The notes under the pieces were generated by a model. It did no database searches. It saw nothing but the letters and a program-made list of their open reading frames with translations, and was not told where the DNA came from. Shown piece after piece: positions 1 to 8,222 of a DNA stretch of 64,000 nt (its first letter is position 1; each line of letters opens with the position of its first letter). The stretch spans positions 1-64,000 of the forward strand of contig CAKSIH010000005.1 in the NCBI GenBank assembly GCA_934462705.1, given 5' to 3'. The DNA comes from an uncultured Eubacteriales bacterium (lineage in GTDB: Bacteria; Bacillota; Clostridia; Oscillospirales; Acutalibacteraceae). A program made the translations under genes and the position numbers.

Positions 1-76
1 ACAGGACTTGAACCTGCATGAAATTGCTTTCATATGGACCTGAACCATACGCGTCTGCCAATTCCGCCATATCCGC
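1..76 (-). tRNA. tRNA-Leu (CAG), 3' end cut by the window edge
   Basis: Read on the minus strand, the sequence folds as a class II tRNA. It has a 5' acceptor strand GCGGATA, a D arm, an anticodon stem TATGG/CCATA around the loop TTCAGGT (anticodon CAG, reading CUG leucine codons), a long variable arm and the T-arm sequence GGTTCAAGTCC. The 3' acceptor strand lies outside the window, so the gene is partial here. The long variable arm and D-loop fit tRNA-Leu. Confidence 0.93.
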
Positions 77-121
77 AAATATATATTTAATTATATTACT
101 AAAAAATTTAAAAGTCAAGAA

Positions 122-148
122 AAAAGAGTTCCATTTGGAACTCTTTTA
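122..148 (-). terminator. Terminator of the ylmC-sigK unit
   Basis: A perfect inverted repeat (AAAAGAGTTCC, loop ATTT, GGAACTCTTTT) overlaps the sigK stop codon and is followed on the minus strand by a run of T. It separates sigK from the tRNA-Leu gene. Confidence 0.85.
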
Positions 149-814
149 AAAACGTTTTCTTAGAATTTGCAGTGCTCTTTTTTCTATTCTTGATACATAT
201 GATCGGGAAATATTTAACCTTTGAGCTACTTCGCGTTGCGTTAAAGGTAAGTTTTTTCCAAGCCCATACCTTAAAATTATAATAGTTTTTTCCCTTTCTC
301 CCAGCGATTCCTCTATAAATTTATGTAGCTTTTCAGATTTTATTTTTATATCTAAATCATCTATTATCATGTCATCAGTAGCCATAACATCCATTAGCAC
401 AAGTGAATTTCCGTCTTTATCTATATCAATTGGCTCATTCATAGATACGTCTTGGGCACTTTTTTTGCAATTGCGAAAAAACATTAAAACTTCATTTTCT
501 ATACAACGTGCAGCATAGCTAGATAAGCGTATTCCTTTAGAAATATCAAATGTATCTATTGCTTTTATGAGTCCTATTGTGCCAATAGAGACTAAATCAT
601 CTTGATCATTGGACTTTGAATAGTATTTTTTTATAATATGCGCAACTAATCTCAAATTATGTTCTATAAGCTTATCTCTTGCCATTCTATTTCCATCTCT
701 CATAAGTTCAAGATATTTTTTCTCTTCCTTAGCTGAAAGAGGCGATGGAAATGATCCTGCTCCATTTACATGGAGTATAAAAAATAAAAGATTACTTAAA
801 ATGCTTATTATCAA
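146..814 (-). CDS. sigK: RNA polymerase sporulation sigma factor SigK (pro-sigma-K)
   Basis: This is the late mother-cell sporulation sigma factor. From a TTG start at 814 the protein is 222 residues. It begins with a hydrophobic pro-sequence (IISILSNLLFFILHV), followed by the typical SigK entry PSPLSAKEEKKYLELM, region 2 (DLVSIGTIGLIKAID) and a region 4 helix-turn-helix (TQREVAQRLNISRSYVSRIE). TTG at 814 is chosen because AGAGGTG lies 7 bases upstream and because the frame then starts exactly at the pro-sequence. An upstream ATG at 877 would add an unlikely extension. The reading frame is intact, with no skin-type insertion. In this family the pro-sequence is removed by the SpoIVFB protease, and a candidate for it lies at about 57 kb. 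It is probably cotranscribed with ylmC. Confidence 0.93.
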   Translation of the reverse strand: MIISILSNLLFFILHVNGAGSFPSPLSAKEEKKYLELMRDGNRMARDKLIEHNLRLVAHIIKKYYSKSNDQDDLVSIGTIGLIKAIDTFDISKGIRLSSYAARCIENEVLMFFRNCKKSAQDVSMNEPIDIDKDGNSLVLMDVMATDDMIIDDLDIKIKSEKLHKFIEESLGEREKTIIILRYGLGKNLPLTQREVAQRLNISRSYVSRIEKRALQILRKRF

Positions 815-880
815 AAAAAAACACCTCTTTTCTACAATATATATATGTAAAGAGATGAAATTTGGTGTAAGTCCCAAGTA

Positions 881-1177
881 TTAAAATTTAAAAAAATTAT
901 TTAAAGCTTTAAATTTAGGCTTTCGCGGCTTTTGAGGTGGCATATTGTGTTTAACTAAAATAGTATCTTCCCCTATAACTACTACATCCTCCCATTTTAT
1001 TACTATATCATCACACCTACCTAATAAGCCAAAGCATTTTAATCTTCCATAAATTACTATACCAAAAATTTTTGCTGTCTTTGTGTCAACTTCTACATCG
1101 CATACACACCCTAATCTCATTCCTGTTTTAACATTTATTACTTCTTTATTTCTCATATCAATTATTCTACAACGCAT
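881..1177 (-). CDS. ylmC: YlmC/YmxH-family PRC-barrel sporulation protein
   Basis: A 98-residue protein of the YlmC/YmxH family, a single PRC-barrel domain found in spore formers. Visible features are the N-terminal RIIDMRNKEVINVKTGMRLG block, the acidic VCDVEVDTKTAKIFGIVIYG strand pair and a basic, proline-containing C-terminus (PPQKPRKPKFK). The start has AAAGGAG 7 bases upstream. It lies directly before sigK, 66 bases from the TTG, with no terminator between them, so the two are likely one transcript. The molecular function of the family is not established. The link to sporulation rests on its distribution and expression in Bacillus. Confidence 0.85.
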   Translation of the reverse strand: MRCRIIDMRNKEVINVKTGMRLGCVCDVEVDTKTAKIFGIVIYGRLKCFGLLGRCDDIVIKWEDVVVIGEDTILVKHNMPPQKPRKPKFKALNNFFKF

Positions 1178-1287
1178 ATAAATTCTCCTTTAAAAAATTT
1201 ATATAAAGATAAGTTTATGTGTTCTCATTGACATTAAATTTATATGTGGATATAATAAAAAAAAACACATTTAGAAAGGACAATCCT

Positions 1288-3627
1288 ATGAATGGCTGTG
1301 CTGATTTAAATCCTGATAAACATTATGGTCTTAGCAGTGAACAAGTAAAAATGCAAATTCAAAATGGTGCTGTAAATATTGATAGCTCTGTTCAAACCAA
1401 GACTATTTCACAAATAGTTCGCAATAATTTTTTTACCCTCTTTAATATAATAAACTTTATTTTAGCTATTGCTATTATTTATGTTGGATCTTTTAAAAAC
1501 TTACTTTTCATGGGCGTTGTCTTATCAAACATTGCAATAAGTACTGTTCAGGAGATACGTGCTAAACATACCGTTGATAAGCTTTCTATAATGTCTGAAA
1601 CAAAATCTACAGTTATAAGAGATGGAAAAGAAATTAGCATTCCAATAAACGACCTTGTTTTATGCGATATAATTAAGCTTTGTTCAGGGAATCAAATTCC
1701 TACCGACTGCATTATTGTTGATGGTCAATGTGATGTAAATGAGTCTCTTATTACAGGAGAATCTGATTCGATTCATAAAAAGGTAGGTGACAAATTACTT
1801 TCGGGCAGCTATATTGTAAGCGGAACATGCAAAGCAAAAGTAAAGCATGTTGGGCTTGAAAATTATGCTGCTAAAATTTCAAAAGATGCTAAATATATAA
1901 AAAAAGTGAACTCTCAAATTATGAGTGCATTTAATAAAATTATTTTAATTTTATCTATTTTAATAGTTCCCATAGGTACATTTTTATTTTTTAAACAGCT
2001 TAATACAACAAACTTTAACGATGCTGTTATTAACACAGTCGCTGCCTTAATAGGAATGATCCCGGAAGGATTAGTCTTACTTACAAGTACCGTTTTAGCA
2101 GTTAGTGTAGTACGTCTTTCTAAATATAAAGTTTTAGTTCAAGAGCTTTATTGTATAGAAACACTTGCAAGGGTAGATGTTTTATGTCTTGATAAAACAG
2201 GAACCATAACAGAAGGAACAATGAGCGTTGAAGACGTAATTCCAACCCCAAGTTTTGATAAGGCAACGCTTGAAAAATCAATATCCATGTTAATATCAAA
2301 CCTTGAAGATTGCAATCCAACTTGTGATGCGATAAAAGCTGTTTATTTAAAGAAAGATAGTAAAAAAGCCGATTATGTTGTCCCTTTTTCCTCTGAAAAG
2401 AAGTGGTCTGGTGCATTTTTTAAAGAGCATGGGAGCATTATTTTAGGAAGTGCGGAGTTTATCTTAAAAGGTAATATTTCAGATGTAAAAAAAGAAATTA
2501 GTAACTATGCAAAAGAAAATCGTGTAATTATGGTTGCCTTTTCAAAATACGAATTTAAAAATAATAACTTACCAGACAAAATAGTTCCTATGGGATTCAT
2601 TCTTCTCAAAGATACTATACGTAAAAATGCAAAATCTACCTTAGAATATTTTGCAAAACAAGAAGTTGATGTAAAAGTAATCTCAGGAGATAATGTTTTA
2701 ACAGCATCAAATGTGGCAAAGTGTGCCGGTGTAAAAAATTATGATAACTTTATAGATGCAAGTACGCTTAAAAGTTATAGTGAAATTAAAACAGCTGTAG
2801 AACAATATACTGTATTCGGTAGAGTATCACCTAAACAAAAAAAAGAGATGGTGCTAGCTCTAAAAGAAAGCGGTCATACTGTTGCCATGACCGGCGACGG
2901 AGTAAATGATGTACTGGCTTTAAAAGAAGCTGATTGCAGTATTGTTATGGCAAATGGCAGCGATGCTGCTAGGAACGTTGCTCAATTGGTTTTATTAAAT
3001 TCAGATTTTGCTTCCATGCCCAAAGTGGTTTTGGAAGGGCGCCGTTCAATTAATAACATACAACGATCTTCTTCTCTATTTCTTGTAAAAACTATTTATT
3101 CAACTCTTCTTGCAATTATTTTCTTGTTTATAAATATGGCATACCCATTTATGCCAATTCAAATGACTTTAACAAGTGTTTTAACTATTGGAATTCCTTC
3201 ATTTATATTGGCGTTGGAACCAAATAACGACCGTGTTAAAGGAAATTTGTTTCTTAACATAATAAGTCGTGCTCTGCCTTGTTCTTTAACCATTGTTGTT
3301 AGTATTTTATTGATAATGTTATTTACAAATTTTATAACCCTCGATACAACGCAGGTTTCAACTCTATGTGTAATTTTAACTGGATTTTGCGGGCTTATGT
3401 TATTATATAGATTATGTTTTCCTTTTAATAAGATAAGAAAAATTTTGTTTTACTCTATGAGCATATGTTTTATAATTGGATTCATATTATTTAAGGACTT
3501 TTTTTCGCTAGCTCAGCTCAATTTCAAGTTAATAATTTTATTAATTATATTTTCATTATTAGCATATTTTATATTTAATTTCTTTTTAAAAATAGGAATA
3601 GAAAAACTAATTAAAACAGATGAATAA
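1288..3627 (+). CDS. P-type cation-transporting ATPase, CtpE-like (probable Ca2+)
   Basis: A 779-residue P-type ATPase that uses ATP to move a cation across the membrane. Motifs in order are the actuator TGES (156-159), a membrane-helix PEGL in MIPEGLVLLTS, the phosphorylated Asp302 in DKTGT, and the hinge TGDGVND (535-541). About ten hydrophobic segments are visible, with a cluster at the C-terminus. There is no N-terminal heavy-metal domain and no CPC motif, so it is not a copper or zinc pump. The run PEGLVLLTS...RVDVLCLDKTGT resembles mycobacterial CtpE, which transports calcium, so calcium is the best guess. Start chosen: ATG at 1288, because AGAAAGGA lies just upstream. Earlier in-frame codons lack such a site. 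It stands alone between divergent ylmC and the DUF1540 gene. Confidence 0.88.
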   Translation: MNGCADLNPDKHYGLSSEQVKMQIQNGAVNIDSSVQTKTISQIVRNNFFTLFNIINFILAIAIIYVGSFKNLLFMGVVLSNIAISTVQEIRAKHTVDKLSIMSETKSTVIRDGKEISIPINDLVLCDIIKLCSGNQIPTDCIIVDGQCDVNESLITGESDSIHKKVGDKLLSGSYIVSGTCKAKVKHVGLENYAAKISKDAKYIKKVNSQIMSAFNKIILILSILIVPIGTFLFFKQLNTTNFNDAVINTVAALIGMIPEGLVLLTSTVLAVSVVRLSKYKVLVQELYCIETLARVDVLCLDKTGTITEGTMSVEDVIPTPSFDKATLEKSISMLISNLEDCNPTCDAIKAVYLKKDSKKADYVVPFSSEKKWSGAFFKEHGSIILGSAEFILKGNISDVKKEISNYAKENRVIMVAFSKYEFKNNNLPDKIVPMGFILLKDTIRKNAKSTLEYFAKQEVDVKVISGDNVLTASNVAKCAGVKNYDNFIDASTLKSYSEIKTAVEQYTVFGRVSPKQKKEMVLALKESGHTVAMTGDGVNDVLALKEADCSIVMANGSDAARNVAQLVLLNSDFASMPKVVLEGRRSINNIQRSSSLFLVKTIYSTLLAIIFLFINMAYPFMPIQMTLTSVLTIGIPSFILALEPNNDRVKGNLFLNIISRALPCSLTIVVSILLIMLFTNFITLDTTQVSTLCVILTGFCGLMLLYRLCFPFNKIRKILFYSMSICFIIGFILFKDFFSLAQLNFKLIILLIIFSLLAYFIFNFFLKIGIEKLIKTDE

Positions 3628-3707
3628 ATATTTTACCTTGTGGAATCATAATAAAGATAAAGTTTTAATTTGCTTTATCATTTATTATATATTTAGAGGT
3701 GAAAAAA

Positions 3708-3878
3708 ATGAATTCTAGTAATGTTAATCGTAGCATTAAATGCAGTGTAACTCAATGTGAACACCATAACGGTGAGGAAAATTACTGCACCTTAGATTCT
3801 ATAAAAGTAGGAACACATGAAGCTAATCCAACAGTTGTTGAATGTACAGATTGCGAATCTTTTATGGTTAAAAACTAA
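3708..3878 (+). CDS. DUF1540 domain protein, 56 residues
   Basis: A short reading frame of 56 codons with a good site (AGAGGTG, 7 bases before the ATG). The protein MNSSNVNRSIKCSVTQCEHH... has five cysteines (residues 12, 17, 27, 46, 49) and the pattern KCSVTQCEHHNGEENYCTLDSI, typical of DUF1540 proteins. Many of these are found in spore-forming Clostridia. The cysteines suggest a small metal-binding fold; this is inference. It is followed at once by a strong terminator, so it is a real transcribed gene. The function is unknown. Confidence 0.85.
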   Translation: MNSSNVNRSIKCSVTQCEHHNGEENYCTLDSIKVGTHEANPTVVECTDCESFMVKN

Positions 3879-3880
3879 TT

Positions 3881-3916
3881 AAAAGATCCGGTAAAATATT
3901 ACCGGATCTTTTAACT
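3881..3916 (+). terminator. Terminator after the DUF1540 gene
   Basis: A perfect 14-bp stem (AAAAGATCCGGTAA, loop AATA, TTACCGGATCTTTT) starts 2 bases after the stop codon and ends in T-rich sequence. Confidence 0.92.
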
Positions 3917-3950
3917 TTTAAAATAAAATATAACTATATTAAATTTCATT

Positions 3951-3978
3951 GCAAACACCATGTCGTGTTTGCTTTTAT
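3951..3978 (+). terminator. Second hairpin with T-rich tail
   Basis: GCAAACAC and GTGTTTGC pair around the six-base loop CATGTC, followed by TTTTATCTT. It may back up the previous terminator or end an upstream read-through transcript before azlC. Confidence 0.6.
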
Positions 3979-4014
3979 CTTAATAAAAAACTTATTTTAT
4001 TTTTAAATTAATTA

Positions 4015-4023
4015 TGTTATAAT
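4015..4023 (+). promoter_or_regulatory. Extended -10 promoter of azlCD
   Basis: TGTTATAAT is a consensus extended -10 element about 85 bases before azlC. No good -35 is seen, as is common for extended -10 promoters. Confidence 0.5.
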
Positions 4024-4107
4024 TAGTTTGAAAAAGCTGTAATATTATAAAGAATCTCACGTTTTACAATTTAGCAGTTTTTTACTACTTTTTAGGGAGG
4101 ACGCTTT

Positions 4108-4839
4108 ATGAAAGAAAAAGCATCTTTATTAAAGAAAGGCTTAAAAGATGGGTTCCCTATAGGATTAGGATATTTACCTCTTGCCTTCACTCTTGGTATG
4201 AATGCCACTACCGGAGGATTTAATTTATTAGCATCTGTCGTCATGTCTGCCCTCAGCTTTACAGGAGTTGGCCAAATGACAACTATGGATTTAATGTCAA
4301 AACACTCAACTTATTTTGGGCTATTTATAGCGCTTCTCGTTATAAATTTACGTAACATTGTTTTATCATTATCACTCGCACAGCGGATGAATAAAAATGT
4401 TGGTTTCTTTAAAAGATTAATAATGTCTATGGGTAATACAGATGAAATATTTGCCTTGACTATAAGATATAAAGGAGAAATTCCTGCTAACTACTTTTTA
4501 GGTGTAATGACTCTTCCATATGCCTCATGGATAGTTGGAGTCCTTGTTGGAAGTATTGCAAGCAGTCTAGTTCCTGCATCTATATGTACTGCAATGGGAA
4601 TGGCTCTTTATGCAATGTTAATTGCATCTGTGGTACCTGCTTGTAAGGAATCTAAACCTATACTATATACAGCTGCACTCTCAGGCATACTAAGCTGTGT
4701 TCTTCAGTGGATTTCGCCTATAAAAGAGGTATTAAAACCCAGTGGAATTATCGTTGTAGGATCTCTTATATCTGCTATAATAGTAGCAATTTTGTTCCCC
4801 GTAAAAAGTATCCCAAAGGAGGAAATTGCTGATGAATAA
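4108..4839 (+). CDS. azlC: AzlC-family branched-chain amino acid exporter, large subunit
   Basis: A 243-residue polytopic membrane protein of the AzlC family, which with AzlD exports branched-chain amino acids or analogues such as 4-azaleucine. The start KKGLKDGFPIGLGYLPLAFTLG and the following AGVGQ-like FTGVGQMTT are family signatures, and several hydrophobic helices follow. GGGAGG precedes the ATG. azlD begins inside the last codons of this gene (8-base overlap), which indicates translational coupling and a two-subunit transporter in the cytoplasmic membrane. No AzlB-like regulator is next to it. Confidence 0.92.
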   Translation: MKEKASLLKKGLKDGFPIGLGYLPLAFTLGMNATTGGFNLLASVVMSALSFTGVGQMTTMDLMSKHSTYFGLFIALLVINLRNIVLSLSLAQRMNKNVGFFKRLIMSMGNTDEIFALTIRYKGEIPANYFLGVMTLPYASWIVGVLVGSIASSLVPASICTAMGMALYAMLIASVVPACKESKPILYTAALSGILSCVLQWISPIKEVLKPSGIIVVGSLISAIIVAILFPVKSIPKEEIADE

Positions 4840-5206
4840 TTTAAATGTTAATAACTTAAATATAAATAATCCTATATATTGCTGGCTTGGAATTTTAATA
4901 CTTTTCGTCACTACATACTTTACAAGAATGTTACCTTTAGTCCTTTGTAAAAAACAAATTGAAAATAAATTTATAAGGTCAACACTGGCATACCTTCCCT
5001 ATGCAGTTTTAACTTCTATGATATTTCCGGAAATTTTTGAACAGAAAATAGGTTTAATTGCATCAATAATGGGGTTCATTATAGCTGTGCTTCTTGCCTA
5101 CTTCAACAAAAGCCTCATTGTCGTCCTTGTTTTTTCAACTCTTGTTGGATATGTTTTTATGTTAATAGACCCATATATAATGTCAATTTTACCATTTAAA
5201 ATTTAA
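4832..5206 (+). CDS. azlD: AzlD-family branched-chain amino acid exporter, small subunit
   Basis: A 124-residue hydrophobic protein of the AzlD family with four likely membrane helices and the family signature TYFTRMLPLVL near the N-terminus. It is the partner of AzlC. The start is ATG 4832, with AAAGGAGGA 8 bases upstream; the in-frame TTG at 4826 is too close to that site. The N-terminus is Asn-rich (NNLNVNNLNINN). It overlaps azlC by 8 bases. Confidence 0.9.
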   Translation: MNNLNVNNLNINNPIYCWLGILILFVTTYFTRMLPLVLCKKQIENKFIRSTLAYLPYAVLTSMIFPEIFEQKIGLIASIMGFIIAVLLAYFNKSLIVVLVFSTLVGYVFMLIDPYIMSILPFKI

Positions 5207-5242
5207 AACGGAAGATAAAATATCTTCCTTCAGCCTGTCAAG

Positions 5243-5272
5243 AAAGCCCAGCTTTTAAAAGCTGGGCTTTTG
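5243..5272. terminator. Bidirectional terminator between azlD and the 57-residue gene
   Basis: A perfect 14-bp inverted repeat (AAAGCCCAGCTTTT/AAAAGCTGGGCTTT) with T on one side and A on the other serves azlD on the plus strand and the small gene at 5307-5480 on the minus strand. A smaller hairpin (GGAAGATA AAA TATCTTCC) lies just before it, at 5211-5229. Confidence 0.9.
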
Positions 5273-5306
5273 AAGGTCTTGTATAGAACAAGCTATTTTT
5301 TAACCT

Positions 5307-5480
5307 TTATCTTCTATAATTTTCAGCAGTACGTAAAATTACCTCTCTAGCTACACCATAAATACCGTGTAATGTATTTACAATAACCCATCTAGCTGCA
5401 CCATGCAAGTTCTTCACTAATTCTAAAAACAAAGGATCCCTTTCAAAATCCTCTTTGTGAAAACAACATCTAAATAACAT
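5307..5480 (-). CDS. Unrecognised 57-residue protein with an internal repeat
   Basis: I do not recognise this gene. It is a 57-codon frame with a strong site (GAAGGGGGG, about 8 bases from the ATG), its own sigma-A promoter (5588-5616), a leader of about 100 bases and a terminator at 5243-5272. The protein starts MLFRCCFHKEDFERDPLF. Two 15-residue units follow, around HGAARWVIVNTLHGI and YGVAREVILRTAENY, sharing G, A-R, V-I and T at the same positions. At DNA level TCTAGCTRCACCAT recurs exactly 45 bases apart. The repeats look like amphipathic helices. It contains Cys5, Cys6 and His8. There is no membrane span or signal peptide. Function unknown. Confidence 0.68.
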   Translation of the reverse strand: MLFRCCFHKEDFERDPLFLELVKNLHGAARWVIVNTLHGIYGVAREVILRTAENYRR

Positions 5481-5587
5481 TTTAAATTCCCCCCTTCACA
5501 GAATATTTTAGGAAAATAGCTTTTGCTCAAAAGTAGTCCTTGAGCGCAATTTTTTATAATACAGATAGCCAATTTCCTTGGTTATTA

Positions 5588-5616
5588 ATTATATAATAAA
5601 AACGTTTTTTTATCAA
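5588..5616 (-). promoter_or_regulatory. Sigma-A promoter of the 57-residue gene
   Basis: On the minus strand TTGATA and TATAAT are separated by exactly 17 bases. The start site should fall near 5581, giving a leader of about 100 bases that contains a small hairpin (GCTCAA/TTGAGC, 5524-5543). Confidence 0.75.
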
Positions 5617-5697
5617 TATTTTCCTAAACATTTCTATTAAACATACAACACGCATCATGTTCACCTTAAAATTTTGTACATTGCGTCACTTTCTTTG

Positions 5698-5728
5698 TAA
5701 AAAGAGCTTGCATACAGCAAGCTCTTTT
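5698..5728 (-). terminator. Terminator of typA
   Basis: A 12-bp stem (AAAAGAGCTTGC/GCAAGCTCTTTT, loop ATACA) lies 4 bases after the typA stop codon and is followed by T on the minus strand. Confidence 0.9.
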
Positions 5729-5732
5729 CCTT

Positions 5733-7547
5733 TTATTTATTAGCCTTTTTCATTCTTTGCTCTTTGTTCAATATCATCTTTCTAAGCCTTATATTTAAAG
5801 GTGTAACTTCAACCAGTTCGTCATCTTTTATAAACTCTAAAGATTGCTCTAAACTTAAAACTGTGTGCGGTGTAAGCCTAAGTGCATCATCAGAGCCAGA
5901 TGCCCTTGTATTTGTAATATGTTTCTTTTTACATACATTAACCACAAGGTCTTCATTTTTAGGATTAGCTCCCACTATCATTCCCTCATATACCGGAACT
6001 CCTGCACCAATAAACAGTCTGCCTCTTTCTTGTGCCGCATAAAGACCATATGTAGTGGTTTCCCCTGTTTCGTGGGCTATCAGAGAACCCTGACTTCTTT
6101 GCGGAAAATCTCCCTTATAAGGCTCGTAACCATCAAACATATGGTTCATTATACCATTACCATTTGTATCAGTTAAAAATTCTGATCTATATCCCATTAA
6201 GCTTCTTGCCGGAATTTTAAACTCAAGGTGTGTTGTTCCTGTCCCTCTCGATGACATATTTAAAAGCTCGGCCTTTCTTGCACCTATTTTTTCCATAACA
6301 GCACCCACATAATTGTCAGGCACTTCTATCATTAAAAGTTCAATAGGTTCATGCAGCACTCCATCAATAGTCTTCATAATAACTTTAGGGCGAGATACCT
6401 GAAACTCGAAATTTTGACGCCTCATAGTTTCTATTAGTATTGAAAGGTGTAGCTCACCTCTTCCCGAAACCTTAAAAGTATCAGCTGAGTCAGTTTCTTC
6501 AACCTTCATTGCAACGTTAGTTTCAACCTCTTTAAATAGTCTGTCTCTTATATTTCTAGAAGTAACAAATTTTCCTTCCTTACCGGCAAAAGGACTGTTG
6601 TTTACCATAAACATCATAGAAACCGTAGGTTCATCAATTTTAACAAACGGCAAAGCCTCTACACAATCCGGTGAACATGCTGTTTCACCTATATTAAGAT
6701 TATCAATTCCTGCTACAGATATTATATCGCCAAGCGAAGCAGATTCGCTTTCCACTCTTTTTAAACCTTCAAATTGATATATCTTTGATATTTTAACATT
6801 TCTAGTTGTCCCATCAAGACAACACAAAACTGCATTTTGTCCTGCCTTTACTGAACCCCTTTCCACTCTGCCAATTCCAATTCTGCCCACATATTCATCA
6901 TAATCTATGTTAGAAAATAAAATTTGAAAAGGCTCTTCTAAACTTCCCTTAGGTGCCGGAATTTCGCTTATGATTTTCTCAAATAGCGGTTTCATGTCTG
7001 TGCCCTTTTCATTTGCAGCTAATGAAGCATAACCTTCTTTTGCCGATGCATATATAACAGGAAAATCAAGCTGCTCCTCATCTGCTCCCAGTTCTATAAA
7101 TAAATCCAGAACTTCATCAATAACCTCTTTCGGCCTTGCTCCCGGTCTATCTATTTTATTCAAAACCACTATAGGTTTCTTGCCTAAACCAAGTGCTTTT
7201 TTCAAAACAAATCTCGTTTGAGGCATACACCCTTCAAATGCATCTACTAAAAGAAGAACTCCATCAACCATAGTTAAAATACGTTCTACTTCCCCACCAA
7301 AATCAGCATGTCCTGGAGTATCAACTATATTTATCTTTACACCATTATACATAACAGCTGTATTTTTAGATAAAATTGTAATTCCTCTTTCTCTTTCCAA
7401 ATCATTTGAGTCCATGACTCTTTCTGCTACTGCTTCGTTTGATCGAAAAACCCCACTTTGTCTAAGCATTTTATCCACTAAAGTAGTTTTTCCATGATCA
7501 ACGTGCGCAATAATTGCAATATTTCTTAAATTTTCCCTTAAAAACAT
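5733..7547 (-). CDS. typA: Ribosome-associated translational GTPase TypA/BipA
   Basis: A 604-residue TypA/BipA GTPase, a relative of EF-G and LepA that binds the ribosome and helps 50S assembly, mainly under stress or cold. G1 is AHVDHGKT (14-21), G3 DTPGH (76-80) and G4 NKID (130-133). These are followed by the beta-barrel domain II, the EF-G-like domains and the BipA C-terminal domain ending in a lysine-rich tail. The length is normal for the family. AGGAG lies 7 bases before the ATG. It follows the LURP-one-like gene by 24 bases and is probably cotranscribed with it. Confidence 0.97.
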   Translation of the reverse strand: MFLRENLRNIAIIAHVDHGKTTLVDKMLRQSGVFRSNEAVAERVMDSNDLERERGITILSKNTAVMYNGVKINIVDTPGHADFGGEVERILTMVDGVLLLVDAFEGCMPQTRFVLKKALGLGKKPIVVLNKIDRPGARPKEVIDEVLDLFIELGADEEQLDFPVIYASAKEGYASLAANEKGTDMKPLFEKIISEIPAPKGSLEEPFQILFSNIDYDEYVGRIGIGRVERGSVKAGQNAVLCCLDGTTRNVKISKIYQFEGLKRVESESASLGDIISVAGIDNLNIGETACSPDCVEALPFVKIDEPTVSMMFMVNNSPFAGKEGKFVTSRNIRDRLFKEVETNVAMKVEETDSADTFKVSGRGELHLSILIETMRRQNFEFQVSRPKVIMKTIDGVLHEPIELLMIEVPDNYVGAVMEKIGARKAELLNMSSRGTGTTHLEFKIPARSLMGYRSEFLTDTNGNGIMNHMFDGYEPYKGDFPQRSQGSLIAHETGETTTYGLYAAQERGRLFIGAGVPVYEGMIVGANPKNEDLVVNVCKKKHITNTRASGSDDALRLTPHTVLSLEQSLEFIKDDELVEVTPLNIRLRKMILNKEQRMKKANK

Positions 7548-7571
7548 ATTTATTTTCTCCTAAAGTATTTA

Positions 7572-8120
7572 TCAATTTTTTTCCAACGAACAATTTGATG
7601 CACAACTTTTTTTCTTTATTGCCTTGTTTTCAGAAAAAAATAGCGCATCTTTTAAGTCATTTATTAAAATTGTGTCTATGCACAAAGCTATACACAAACA
7701 TGGTATACAGTTATATTCATCAATTATGTCCAGTTTATAACTCTTCCCTCTTTCAAAGAAATCGGCCCTTTGCGTCATAATAACCTTGTCTTCCAAATCG
7801 ACAATAGAAAAAGCTTTTTGGGCTACGCTACCTTTAAACTTCCACCTTAATCCTTTTATTTTAAAATCTGTATCAGGGTGTTCAAGACTTATGTTTATCT
7901 TAAATGACTTATTTTTTGTATGAATGTTGTAAGAACATAAGACAAGCATATTTTTCTGTCTTATCTTTGCTACCTTCTTACCTAATAAATCATAAATATC
8001 TATATTCATAATAAAAGGCAAGTGTTGTACAATCACATTATATTTTAAACTCCCCATCTTATCAAATATTGAAAAGCGGATAGAAGTTCCATTAAATGAA
8101 TCTTTAATATAACAAGTCAT
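7572..8120 (-). CDS. LURP-one-related (tubby-like fold) protein
   Basis: A 182-residue protein resembling the LURP-one-related/YxjI family (DUF567), whose beta-barrel fold is like the tubby C-terminal domain. The visible pattern is the alternation of short beta strands with family-like turns: YNVIVQHLPFIMNIDIYD, GKKVAKIRQK, a KGLRWKFKGSVAQKAFSIVD strand pair, then DKVIMTQRADFFERGKSYKLDI. The C-terminus (IKKKSCASNC) is lysine- and cysteine-rich. No signal peptide. The biological role of bacterial members is unknown. It lies between prfB and typA, 24 bases from typA. Confidence 0.7.
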   Translation of the reverse strand: MTCYIKDSFNGTSIRFSIFDKMGSLKYNVIVQHLPFIMNIDIYDLLGKKVAKIRQKNMLVLCSYNIHTKNKSFKINISLEHPDTDFKIKGLRWKFKGSVAQKAFSIVDLEDKVIMTQRADFFERGKSYKLDIIDEYNCIPCLCIALCIDTILINDLKDALFFSENKAIKKKSCASNCSLEKN

Positions 8121-8222
8121 AAAAACACCCTTTTACCCTTTTCCTAAGCAAATTACATTTTAAAACGTTTATATTTATATTGTCTATTATTACAAAATTA
8201 TGATGGAATATTAGTGTAGATA

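Noticed and set aside
1190..1240. CATAAACT element upstream of ylmC as a sigma-E or sigma-K -10 site
   Set aside because: The -35 region and spacing do not fit well, so I do not call it.
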